A DNA stretch of 64,000 bases from JAIOZK01 sp964468645 (GTDB taxonomy: Bacteria; Bacteroidota; Bacteroidia; Bacteroidales; JAIOZK01), in NCBI GenBank assembly GCA_964468645.1, contig CAYXUU010000024.1:1-64000 (forward strand). Direction: 5' to 3'. Every line of letters begins with the position of its first letter. The stretch's first letter is position 1. The notes below the pieces were generated by a model. The model was not told where the DNA came from and did not search any database. It saw only the letters and a list, made by a program, of their open reading frames with translations. Shown here piece after piece: positions 1-9,300 of this stretch. A program made the position numbers and the translations under genes.

Positions 1-26
1 TAAGTTATGTGCTAAATATTATAGAT

Positions 27-422
27 TTAAAAATTAGTCGGATAATAGTGATTATCAGCATTAAATTCACTTTTGCCATTAACAATAGTAAAATTATTAT
101 CAGAAGATTGTAATTCTGTTACCATTGCCCCACCTTCTGCTGTTCCATTAATTGTGCCTAATGCGTTCACTGTTTGTTTTAAAAAACCTTTTAATTTAAT
201 TGATCCATCCTTTTTAACTTTAACTCCCTTTCCAGCATATGCTGTTCCATCTGAGTTATAAAGATTTCCATTTTCATAAAGTATGTCATTTCCTTTATGA
301 TTTATCCAAAGGCTATCCCCATTCACATCAATCATCAACACCGGATTGTTAGCTCCATATTGATAAGTTGAAAGGCTGTAATATTTTTCAGCAAACCTGT
401 CTTGCGTGTGAAACCTCCCCAA
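27..422 (-). pseudogene. 3' piece of frameshifted orphan RHS tip (M91-like toxin start)
   Basis: This frame carries on the RHS core from the 5' piece at 335-886 after a one-base shift. It resumes with the DAQLGRF-type end of the core, then the NNPVLMIDVNG motif that closes the RHS shell, then about 85 tip residues. The tip (GKGVKVKKDGSIKLKG, then LQSSDNNFTIVNGKSEF) resembles the start of RHS-linked M91/NleD-like zinc peptidases. The catalytic HExxH is not present before the TAA at 27-29, so the tip is truncated or its remainder lies in another frame beyond the window edge. The Met at 422 is internal to the core and not a real start. The family call comes from memory of the motif and is tentative. 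Confidence 0.6.
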
Positions 423-886
423 CTGCGCATCATAAACCTCGCCCCATAATCATACCACAACAACCTGCTCTCCAGTATCCCACTTGCATCACTATCCAGG
501 TCAAATCCATCACTCTGTAGTTCCTTTCCATTGTACTTATAGAAATTCTCAACAGTCATCGTTGCACTCGGTGTCCCCATAAACTCCATCCCAAAAGGAT
601 AATAATGGCTCTGCTGGAGAATTGTTAATCCCTGCTCCCTCACATCTGTAAAAACCACCCTTGTATTTCCCAGGTGGTCTTTCAGGAAGTACTCATAATC
701 AAAGTTGCCACCGGTCTGAGGTGTTAAACGGCCTTTGTCAAGCAGGGCATATTCCAGGCCTTCGTTATTGTAAATAAAATTGCCTGTGTAGGTCTTTTCA
801 GATACAGATGTGCTGTTTTGGTACTTGTTTTTTGAGTTAATTCTCAGGACATAGGAAAAAAATATTAATATATAAAACAGATTCAT
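335..886 (-). pseudogene. 5' piece of orphan RHS core fragment, frameshifted
   Basis: From about residue 33 this piece is nearly identical to the end of the core of the two full RHS proteins in this window, for example DHLGNTRVVFTD, SHYYPFGMEFMGTP and LLWYDYGARF. It lacks all upstream YD repeats and the N-terminal domain, so it is a displaced C-terminal cassette. The full copies read GARFYDAQLGR, but here the run of four T is three T (plus-strand AAA at 434-436). The frame therefore slips to GARFMMRSWG, and the rest of the cassette continues in the frame of 27-422. The first 30 residues have no counterpart in the full-length proteins. This is an RHS orphan as found beside active RHS loci, and is probably a reservoir or relic of a replaced tip. 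Confidence 0.75.
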
Positions 887-1044
887 AAAAATTATGCATC
901 TGTAAATTTAATAAACCGTATAAACAGGGATTATCTGTAACTTATTTATGGTATAATGATAAACCAAGCACCTTCGTCTCAATTAAGAAATCACTCTAAT
1001 AAAATCCTTTTTCTTTCAAATGCCATGGCATAATAGTATTCTAA
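887..1044. other. short AT-rich spacer, nothing recognised
   Basis: This spacer separates the orphan RHS cassette from the lipoprotein gene at 1045-1410. I see no convincing ORF, hairpin terminator or repeat in it. Confidence 0.5.
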
Positions 1045-1410
1045 CTAAATTTCGAAAAACTCATAGGTTACATCAAGGTTTCCTTCTGAAACGTTTTCTG
1101 GATAATACTCCAATATACACTCCGTACTATACCAATCATCATCAATTCGTAGCATTACTTCGCCACTTTCAATCAGGTACTTCTTCTCAAAACCATGTCC
1201 ATCCTTAATTATTATTTTTGCATCATCATTAAGATATCCACTAATTAATATACTGATACTAAATATGGATTTTGTTGTATCATTATGTTGAAGAACAATT
1301 TTCTCATTTTCTGAAATATTTGCAATTTTTGTTTTGTTGTGCTCAGATACACAGCCTATTGCAAAAAATACACCTAGCATCAAAATCAATAAGCATCTAT
1401 ATCTATTCAT
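1045..1410 (-). CDS. small lipoprotein, candidate immunity protein for RHS 1
   Basis: A 121-residue protein with an N-terminal hydrophobic stretch and the lipobox-like end FFAIGC at about residues 15-20, so it is probably a membrane-anchored lipoprotein after cleavage. The rest is a small hydrophilic domain rich in beta-forming residues, with no family I recognise. It lies 39 bp downstream of the RHS gene at 1450-5400 on the same strand, which is the usual place for the immunity gene matching that RHS tip. Its envelope location would fit a toxin acting in the periplasm or on membranes. The immunity role is inferred from position only. Confidence 0.6.
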   Translation of the reverse strand: MNRYRCLLILMLGVFFAIGCVSEHNKTKIANISENEKIVLQHNDTTKSIFSISILISGYLNDDAKIIIKDGHGFEKKYLIESGEVMLRIDDDWYSTECILEYYPENVSEGNLDVTYEFFEI

Positions 1411-1449
1411 AATTTGTGTTGTTGATTTATTTTATATTTTAATTTAATT

Positions 1450-4400
1450 CTACTTTTCATCTTCATTTATATTTTGCTTTTCTTTCTCTTTCTCTTTCTC
1501 TTTAATATTCTCTTCTTGAGTCTCCTGATTATTATTGTTCTGATCTTCAACAGGAACCACATTGCCATTATCATCAATCTTAATTAATTTCCCATTGACT
1601 AATGCCTCGAGTACTAAATTCGCCAATTCATCATCTGTTGCATCTCTATTATCATCTCCAATCTCAATACCAACAGCATTATTGTGTAAATCCATTTGTT
1701 TCTCGTTTTGTTCATCTTCTGGAACCTCACTTTCATGAGCATCAGAAAACAATTTTGTCATATACGGACCAATTATACTAGTGTTTAATGCTTGCCAATA
1801 TGCATGTCTAAATGCATCAGAAGCATCATTACGTCCATTATAACCAAAAAGTTTTTTTGTAGTCTTTGTTGCTTTATTGGAATTAATATTGACGCGAATA
1901 GCCTGAATTGGAAAATCTTTAGATAATCTTTTTTCTTGCTTTGTGAGTCTCTTCCATTTCTTATATGGATCACCTTCTTTTCCATCAATATCTATATAGT
2001 AAATAGGATTATTATATACGTAATTATATATTGTCCAATTATAATACTTTTCTGCTTTTGGATCAATCGTATGCCACCTTCCCAACTGAGCATCATAAAA
2101 CCTGGCCCCATAATCATACCACAACAACCTGCTCTCCAATATCCCACTAGCATCACTATCCAAATCAAATCCATCACTCTGTAGTTCTTTTCCATTATAC
2201 TTATAGAAATTCTCAACAGTCATCGTAGCACTCGGTGTCCCCATAAACTCCATACCAAAAGGATAATAATGGCTCTCCTGAAGTATCGTCAAACCCTGTT
2301 CCCTGATATCTGTAAACACCACCCTGGTATTGCCCAGGTGATCCTTGAAGAAATATTCATACCGGTAAGTACCATCCCCCTGCGGTGTCAATCTCCCCTC
2401 ATCAAATAATGCATACTCTAAGCTGCTTGCATTGTAAACAAAGCTACCTGCATAGTATTTCTCAGCTATCGGATTATTCGGATCAGAACTTGCCCACACC
2501 TCTTTTTTGTGTTTGTTTCCTAAAGCGTCGTAAATATACACAATTCTGTTGCCATCCCCAAAATCTATTTCTATTGGCAGGTTCATATAATTATAAACGA
2601 TACTTTGAATATTCTTATTGGCATCGCTGATCATATTGCCATTATCATCATACTGGTACTCGGTTCCAGTTGTGGTATTGTTATCCCTGAAGTAATTACT
2701 GGTGAATGTAAGGTCAGTCTGGTAATCCTCAACATTGGTCAGCTGGTTGCCATCATAACTGTAAACCAGCTTGTCGATAAAACCAAATCCGGGATTGGAT
2801 GGTGTTCCCGAGTTCATCCCCTTTCTGAATAATGCCTCTATGTTCCCGTTCTCATCATAGTGGATTCCATCAGTGTTTTCCGGCCCTCCTGTTACACTGT
2901 AGTTATCTATTCCCTCATCCCAGTCATAATCGGGCCTTTCTGCATACAATGCATGAGTTAAGCGGTTTATATTATCATACCCAAAGCCATAGCCCCTTAC
3001 CCTGTTTTCCTGTCCTTTTACCTGCCAGCGTATCCCCGATATGTTTCCATTGTATTGCTCCTGTGCATCAAGCTCCTCAAAGCCCCACTCGTACAACAAA
3101 TCCATACCGTAAAGGTCATCGGTATCTTCGTTGAAGTAAACAATACCTATTTTACCGTTTACATGGGTCTTCACTATCTTTTTTATTACATCCTGCACAG
3201 AGGTATCCGTTATGCTTTCGTTTAACAATACCTGTTCTACGATCGAGTCTATCTGGTACCTGATATAAGCTATTTCAGCGTATTCATCTACTTTGATCGA
3301 TGAAAGGTCAAAAGTAAACGACTCTCCATCCAGGTCTTTTAGTATGTTATACTCATCCCTCTCGCTGTCTAATTCTTCATGATAATCAAGCATCAGTACT
3401 TCATCGGCATCATGCCAGGTGGTATCATTGGGATCGCTCAAATCTGCCGAGATCACATCTTTTATGTCATCCATGTCCACATGCACAATATTCCTGCCCG
3501 GATCACCCGTTTCTTCTGTAATGTCCATATTGACTTCCGTGATGATCATCTCACTCACCCTGTCTGATTCATCTATCGGGATATCATTACCGATAAACAT
3601 GTTATCATTTGTTAGGTTACTGTTGTTGATCTGTGTCAGCCATCCCCTGGTATTATACCTGTAATCTATCGATTGCCAGAACCCGTTTGCTTCATCCTGG
3701 TCTATGGCATGGAGGTTTTTTTCTATCAGTTCACCCAGCTCATTGTATTTATTCCTTACGATCAGTTCCAAGGCCTGGTCGTTGATGCTGTGATATACAT
3801 GGGTCAGCCGGTAGGCATGGTCATAGTCATAGCTCCATTTCAAGCTGTCAACAACTTCATTTACGGGGTCTCCTGCATTAACATAATGGTAGAGTTTTGA
3901 TAAGATGATATTGCCTGTGAAATCGTACTTGTTAAACACGATATCATATCCGTCAAGGTAATGTTCCGATATGGTTTGTATAACCCTTCCGTAATCATCA
4001 TAATAATTAACACTGTACAGAAACCTTCTCTGGTTAACATCCTGTTCAAGGGTTTTTATCCGTGAACCGGTTTCCTTGCCTATCACCATCCCTGAGGCTT
4101 CCAAACTCGTCAGGTCTGAATCTGTCGGATCATGAAACTGTAAATGGCTGAGGTTTGATGTAAAGTTATAATTGTCATAATAGGTTACCGTAAGAATCAG
4201 GTCAGAAGCGTCAACAGATGGCACACTCTGGTTGGTGTAATCGGTGTTATCAGCCATCTTTTCATAGTAGAAGGTACTGGAATTATCGACATAGCCATCT
4301 GTATAGGTTTGTTTCTGCACACGGGTTGATTGCGATCCGTCATCATGCATCCCGGTAATTACCGGCCTGCTCAGGATATCATACTTGGTGAAAAGCCAGT

Positions 4401-5400
4401 TATCATCATCCCTCATATTGCCATCCTGGGTAAATACCAGCCTGTCCAGCTTATCATAAACATAATAAATAACATCCTGCCCCGGTATCTTCTTTTCGAT
4501 CATCCGTTTGCGGTTGTCATACTTATACTTGAAACAAAGGTCTTCAGAGAGATTGTTAACATTATATGAAGGCGGTGACTCACTCATCAGGGCCATTGCC
4601 CTGGGTGGGATAACACATACCAGGTTGTTCAAGTCGTCATAGACATAATATGTATCAAGGTTTGTGCTTCCAGGCTTGCTTCGTTTTAAGATAATTTTCC
4701 CGGCGTTATCCGTATATTCCAGTGTGTAATTACCGTTCTCATCCTTTACCTTGGTTACACTTAAAGTCTGGGCATCATAATAATCACTCGTGCCGCTTGT
4801 GCAGTTCCATGAGCTGTTATCATACTCCCAGTATCTAACCTCTCCTGTGTTATTAGATCGCAGATCCGTTATGATGGTATGGCCATCTTCCCCTGTTTCA
4901 TTCCACTGGTAACCCGGAAATCCCTGCTCAATGACCCTGTTCATCGGTGAATTATCATACAACTGTGTTGAGTAAGGATGATTGGTATGGGCTACCTTAA
5001 GGGCTTCATGGTAGAAATCCCCCTGGTCGGTAATAACATCGCTCTTAAAGTTGCCATTGCTCTGCGATTTGTCAGCATAAGGACTATACACCTTTTCTTC
5101 CCTGCCAAAGGCATCATAAACCTTAAAACTCACAAGGTCCTTCTCATTGGGAGAATAACCCTTTTGAACTTGCTGGGTTAAGGCTCCGGTTCCATTAATA
5201 TAGGATATATTCTCCTGCTTGTCATCTGAATCCAACTGGTTTACCTGTTGTAGGCTGGTATTACCCTCAACCTTCACTGTGGTCTGATGGACATAGTTCT
5301 GGGTCTGGGTCTGGGAGAATACCTGGGTATTCAATAACACTAGAAAAAGAAAAGATAATATCTGTTTTGTATTCATGATCATGTTTTTTTTATCTGTCAA
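1450..5400 (-). CDS. RHS repeat protein 1 with DUF6973-like C-terminal tip
   Basis: A 1316-residue secreted RHS/YD protein. Residues about 1-30 are a signal peptide after a short N-terminal extension (a Met ten residues in may be the true start). Next is the Bacteroidota RHS N-terminal domain (DUF6443-type: NYVHQTTVKV, INGTGALTQQ, KGYSPNEKDLVSF), then many YD repeats (YYVYDDLNNLVCVIPP, YYVYDKLDRLVFTQDG). An acidic insertion of roughly 190 residues interrupts the core before DLYGMDLLYEW. The core ends in DHLGNTRVVFTD, DAQLGRW and NNPIYYIDIDG. The tip contains ASDAFRHAYWQAL, SDAHESE and MDLHNNAVG, matching the conserved His/Glu pattern I recall for DUF6973. It ends in a low-complexity EKEKEKEK tail. 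RHS proteins of this type form a shell that delivers the tip to competitors. The catalytic activity of this tip is not known to me. Confidence 0.9.
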   Translation of the reverse strand: MTDKKNMIMNTKQILSFLFLVLLNTQVFSQTQTQNYVHQTTVKVEGNTSLQQVNQLDSDDKQENISYINGTGALTQQVQKGYSPNEKDLVSFKVYDAFGREEKVYSPYADKSQSNGNFKSDVITDQGDFYHEALKVAHTNHPYSTQLYDNSPMNRVIEQGFPGYQWNETGEDGHTIITDLRSNNTGEVRYWEYDNSSWNCTSGTSDYYDAQTLSVTKVKDENGNYTLEYTDNAGKIILKRSKPGSTNLDTYYVYDDLNNLVCVIPPRAMALMSESPPSYNVNNLSEDLCFKYKYDNRKRMIEKKIPGQDVIYYVYDKLDRLVFTQDGNMRDDDNWLFTKYDILSRPVITGMHDDGSQSTRVQKQTYTDGYVDNSSTFYYEKMADNTDYTNQSVPSVDASDLILTVTYYDNYNFTSNLSHLQFHDPTDSDLTSLEASGMVIGKETGSRIKTLEQDVNQRRFLYSVNYYDDYGRVIQTISEHYLDGYDIVFNKYDFTGNIILSKLYHYVNAGDPVNEVVDSLKWSYDYDHAYRLTHVYHSINDQALELIVRNKYNELGELIEKNLHAIDQDEANGFWQSIDYRYNTRGWLTQINNSNLTNDNMFIGNDIPIDESDRVSEMIITEVNMDITEETGDPGRNIVHVDMDDIKDVISADLSDPNDTTWHDADEVLMLDYHEELDSERDEYNILKDLDGESFTFDLSSIKVDEYAEIAYIRYQIDSIVEQVLLNESITDTSVQDVIKKIVKTHVNGKIGIVYFNEDTDDLYGMDLLYEWGFEELDAQEQYNGNISGIRWQVKGQENRVRGYGFGYDNINRLTHALYAERPDYDWDEGIDNYSVTGGPENTDGIHYDENGNIEALFRKGMNSGTPSNPGFGFIDKLVYSYDGNQLTNVEDYQTDLTFTSNYFRDNNTTTGTEYQYDDNGNMISDANKNIQSIVYNYMNLPIEIDFGDGNRIVYIYDALGNKHKKEVWASSDPNNPIAEKYYAGSFVYNASSLEYALFDEGRLTPQGDGTYRYEYFFKDHLGNTRVVFTDIREQGLTILQESHYYPFGMEFMGTPSATMTVENFYKYNGKELQSDGFDLDSDASGILESRLLWYDYGARFYDAQLGRWHTIDPKAEKYYNWTIYNYVYNNPIYYIDIDGKEGDPYKKWKRLTKQEKRLSKDFPIQAIRVNINSNKATKTTKKLFGYNGRNDASDAFRHAYWQALNTSIIGPYMTKLFSDAHESEVPEDEQNEKQMDLHNNAVGIEIGDDNRDATDDELANLVLEALVNGKLIKIDDNGNVVPVEDQNNNNQETQEENIKEKEKEKEKQNINEDEK
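1476..1504. repeat. in-frame 6-bp microsatellite at the RHS 1 3' end
   Basis: About four copies of a TTTCTC unit (plus strand) encode alternating Glu-Lys in the RHS 1 tail. The 6-bp period keeps frame, so copy-number change would only change tail length. Confidence 0.75.
2079..5370 (-). repeat. RHS core direct repeat, copy A
   Basis: The coding block up to the tip junction is repeated at about 7110-10390, with a partial third copy at about 424-800. Identity is highest in the last kilobase of the core, where whole lines of DNA match (for example around 2100-2340 and 7140-7370). Boundaries are approximate. Such blocks are substrates for recombination that swaps tips. Confidence 0.8.
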
Positions 5401-5801
5401 AAATTACAAAGGGTTTAGTTATTTGGACACGCGGCCTTCCTTTATTTTCTGTCCGGCTGCACGCCTCCACCTGCGCACTTTCAATGACATCTCACTGGGT
5501 TGCGCACAGACGCAGGCCTCGGAATTCAGATCGCCGCCAGCCAAGTGCATCCTCCCTTCGCTATTTTCATCTCATCTCTGCATAAATCAGTATATATCAT
5601 TATCATTCAAATAAACATAAATCCAGATTTTCACTGATTTTAATACTTGCTTATTAGATCTTGATGGTAAATCAGAAAGAGTTGTAGGTATTTTTTCAGA
5701 TACAGATCACTTAATAATTTCTGAAGCTATGATTGTACCTTTTACATTGTCAGTCCTTACTATATAGTTACAAAAATAGCTTTTATTGAGTCATATTGTA
5801 T
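5401..5801. other. 400-bp spacer between two RHS modules
   Basis: The spacer separates the RHS 1 start from the candidate immunity gene of RHS 2. The part at about 5430-5570 is visibly richer in G+C than its surroundings. From about 5634 to 5767 the plus strand has an open stretch of about 45 codons without ATG at its start (it includes LDLDGKSERVVGIFSD), ending in TAG. It may be a gene fragment left by module insertion. No clear terminator or promoter was found. Confidence 0.35.
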
Positions 5802-6377
5802 CTAGAAAGATTTAAAATCAATAATGTTGTATTTATCAGGATTGTTAAGATCATATGCAAGTTCGATATTTGATTTTACCCATAAATCGTAAGCACTTTT
5901 TCCAATCCATATTCTGGAAATAACACTACCAATACAATTTTTCTTAACTACCTTTTTGATTGTTCTAAACAACTCTTTTTCAACATCAGTATGAATAATT
6001 AATCCGTTATCATTCTTCCATTCAGTACATACTGATATACGTCCTACACCTATCCTTTCATTATTGTTTGGAGACAGTAAGAACTGAACGCCTTTAGAGT
6101 TTAGTGGATCAAATTCAAACTTAACTCTACCATTTTGTAATTTTATCGTTCTCCAAACAATATTTACTTTTGATTCATTATGTACAATAAAGAATTGTTT
6201 TGAATGCTTTTGGTTGTATAACTCATCTTTAAGACAAAAAGGTTTCTTTTCATTTGTATTGTCAGCATAAGCTAAATAAAACAATACATCCATTGAAGAT
6301 ATCTCAGAAAAAACTTCCTCTTTGTCATCTGTACTAAGAATAAACTGTTGTTGTAATCCTTTAAGAAAATTGCTCAT
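5802..6377 (-). CDS. candidate immunity protein for RHS 2
   Basis: A 191-residue soluble protein without signal peptide or membrane segment and with no family I recognise. Its ATG lies 2 bp after the stop of the RHS gene at 6380-10423 on the same strand, so the two are almost certainly co-translated. This tight pairing is typical of an RHS toxin tip with its immunity protein. A cytoplasmic immunity protein fits the nuclease-like tip of RHS 2. The call rests on position and topology, not on homology. Confidence 0.65.
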   Translation of the reverse strand: MSNFLKGLQQQFILSTDDKEEVFSEISSMDVLFYLAYADNTNEKKPFCLKDELYNQKHSKQFFIVHNESKVNIVWRTIKLQNGRVKFEFDPLNSKGVQFLLSPNNNERIGVGRISVCTEWKNDNGLIIHTDVEKELFRTIKKVVKKNCIGSVISRIWIGKSAYDLWVKSNIELAYDLNNPDKYNIIDFKSF

Positions 6378-6379
6378 AT

Positions 6380-9300
6380 CTATTTATTATAAGGTTCAAA
6401 TCTAAGTTCATCATTTGGCTTCTTTTTTTGTATTTCATCAAGTTTAACTCGTTCCCGGCTTACTGGTTGTCCTCCTTTTGTTTCCTTCCCTACCTGCACC
6501 CTAATTGTTTTTGAATCCTTTATGGCTGTAACATCAACATAATTACTACCCTTTGTTGTACCTGGGGTGTTTCCTGGCAAGTATTCTTCCTTTAATCGGT
6601 TGCCGCCGCCTATTATTTCATAATCCTGATCTACTAACTTATCTGCAACCTCACCTACTCTAGATCGATGTTGTTCACCTCCTAATCTTCCTCCACTCTT
6701 TTGATTACTAGAAACGTTTGCAACATCATCAACAACTGTTCCAGCCTCATCACTTGCATTTAACATTTTTGTAAAAAAGTTCTTTGCTTTATTATATAAT
6801 CTTTGTAAAGGTTTCCATCCCAATACAGCAGCTCCTCCAACTTCTCCTAATCCCATTGTTCCTGCTGCAGCTAAAGCATTTATCTGTGCCCTTTTTTCTG
6901 GTTTTTCACTATGTTTAACAGCATCCTGAATTGTTGGGATTCGCTTACCAGTGTGTTTTAAAGAAAGCTGTTGATTTATTGGTCCAAGTTCATAGAAATC
7001 AACTCCTTGTAATCCCCAAAGGTCTACTTTAGTAATTGGATTATTGCTAGCATAATTAAATGGAGTTAAGTATGGAAATTTTTCAATAATCGGATCAACA
7101 CTTGGAAATCGTCCCAATTGTGCATCATAAAACCTCGCCCCATAATCATACCACAGCAACCTGCTCTCCAATATCCCACTAGCATCACTATCCAAATCAA
7201 ATCCATCACTCTGTAGTTCTTTTCCATTATACTTATAGAAATTCTCAACAGTCATCGTAGCACTCGGTGTCCCCATAAACTCCATACCAAAAGGATAATA
7301 ATGGCTCTCCTGAAGTATCGTCAAACCCTGTTCCCTGATATCTGTAAACACCACCCTGGTATTACCCAGGTGATCCTTGAAGAAATATTCATACCGGTAA
7401 GTACCATCTCCCTGTGGTGTTAATCTCCCCTCATCAAACAAAGCATACTCCAATCCGCTTGCGTTATATACAAAGCTGCCTGCGTAGTATTTCTCAGCTA
7501 TCGGATTATTCTGATCAGAACTTGCCCACACCTCTTTTTTATGTTTGTTGCCTAATGCGTCGTAAATATACTCGATTTTATTTCCATCTCCAAAATCTAT
7601 TTCTATCGGCAGGTTCATATAGTTATAAACGATATTCTGGATATTCTTATTGGCATCACTGATCATATTGCCGTTATCATCATACTGATACTCGGTTCCT
7701 GTTGTGGTATTGTTATCCCTGAAATCATTACTGGTGAATGTAAGATCCGTCTGGTAATCTTCAACATTGGTCAGCCGGTTGCCATCATAACTGTATACCA
7801 GCTTGTCGATAAACCCAAATCCGGGATTGGATGGTGTTCCCGAGTTCATCCCCTTTCTGAACAATGCCTCTATGTTGCCGTTCTCATCATAGTGTATCCC
7901 TTCGGTGTTTTCCGGTCCTCCTGTTACACTGTGTTTATCTATTCCCTCATCCCAGTCATAATTCGGTCTTTCTGCATACAATGCATGCGTTAAGCGGTTT
8001 ATATCATCATACCGGAAGCCATAGCCCCTTACCCTGTTTTCTGCCGATTTCACCTGCCAGCGCATCCCGGAGATATTACCATTATAAAGCTCGTCTGCGC
8101 CCAACTCCTCAAATCCCCATTCGTAAAGCAGATCCATACCGTACAGATCATCGGTATCTTCATTGAAATAAACAATACCTACTTTACCGTTTACATGCGT
8201 TTTGGCTATTTTCTTGATAACATCCTGTACAGAGGTATCTGTTATGTTCTCTGATAAGAGTACCTGTTCAACGATCGAGTCTATCTGGTACCTGATATAA
8301 GCTATTTCAGCGTATTCATCTATTTTGATCGATGAAAGGTCAAAAGAAAACGACTCTCCATCAAGGTCTTTGAGTATGTTGTATTCATCCCGCTCGCTGT
8401 CTAATTCTTCATGATAATCAAGCATCAGTACTTCATCAGCATCATGCCAGGTAGTATCATTGGGATCGGCCAGATCTGCCGAGATCACATCTTTTATGTC
8501 ATCCATGTCCACATGCACAATGTTCCTGCCCGGATCACCCGTTTCTTCCGTAATGTCCATATTGACTTCTGTGATGATCATCCCACTCACCCTGTCTGAT
8601 TCATCTATCGGAATATCATTCCCGATAAACATGTTATCATTGGCCAGGTTACTGCTGTTGATCTGTGTCAGCCATCCCCTGGTATTATACCTGTAATCTA
8701 TCGATTGCCAGAACCCGTTTGCTTCATCTCCATCTATGGCATGAAGGTTCTTTTCTATCAGTTCACCAAGCTCATTGTACTTGTTCCTTACGATCAGTTC
8801 CATGGCCTGGTCGTTGATGCTGTGATATACATGGGTCAGCCGGTAGGCATGATCATAGTCATAGCTCCATTTCATGCTGTCAATTACTTCATTAACCGGA
8901 TCTCCTGCATTGACATAATGGTAGAGTTTTGATACGGTGATATTTCCTGAAAAATCGTACTTGTTAAACACGATATCATATCCTTCAAGGTAATGTTCCG
9001 ATATGGTTTGTATAACCCTTCCGTAATCATCATAGTAATTAACACTGTAAAGAAACCTTCTCTGGTTAACATCCTGTTCTAGGGTTTTTACCCGTGAGCC
9101 GGTTTCTTTACCTATTACCCTGGAAGTGGCATCATAGGTATCTGTCATAAACTCCCTGTCGGTAGGCTCATGAAACTGTAAATGGGCCATCCCTGTGGTA
9201 AAATCATAATGATCATAGTAGGTAACCGTAAGGATATGGTCTGATGCATCTACAGGTGGAACGCTCTGGTTGGTGTAATCGGTATTATCCGACATCTTTT

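Noticed and set aside
335..886. Programmed frameshifting in the orphan RHS cassette
   Set aside because: No slippery heptamer with downstream structure was seen. A simple one-base loss relative to the two intact copies explains the break.
2385..3134. Open frames on the plus strand opposite the RHS genes
   Set aside because: They recur in the same places opposite both RHS copies, have no family, and are shadows of the YD-repeat coding strand.
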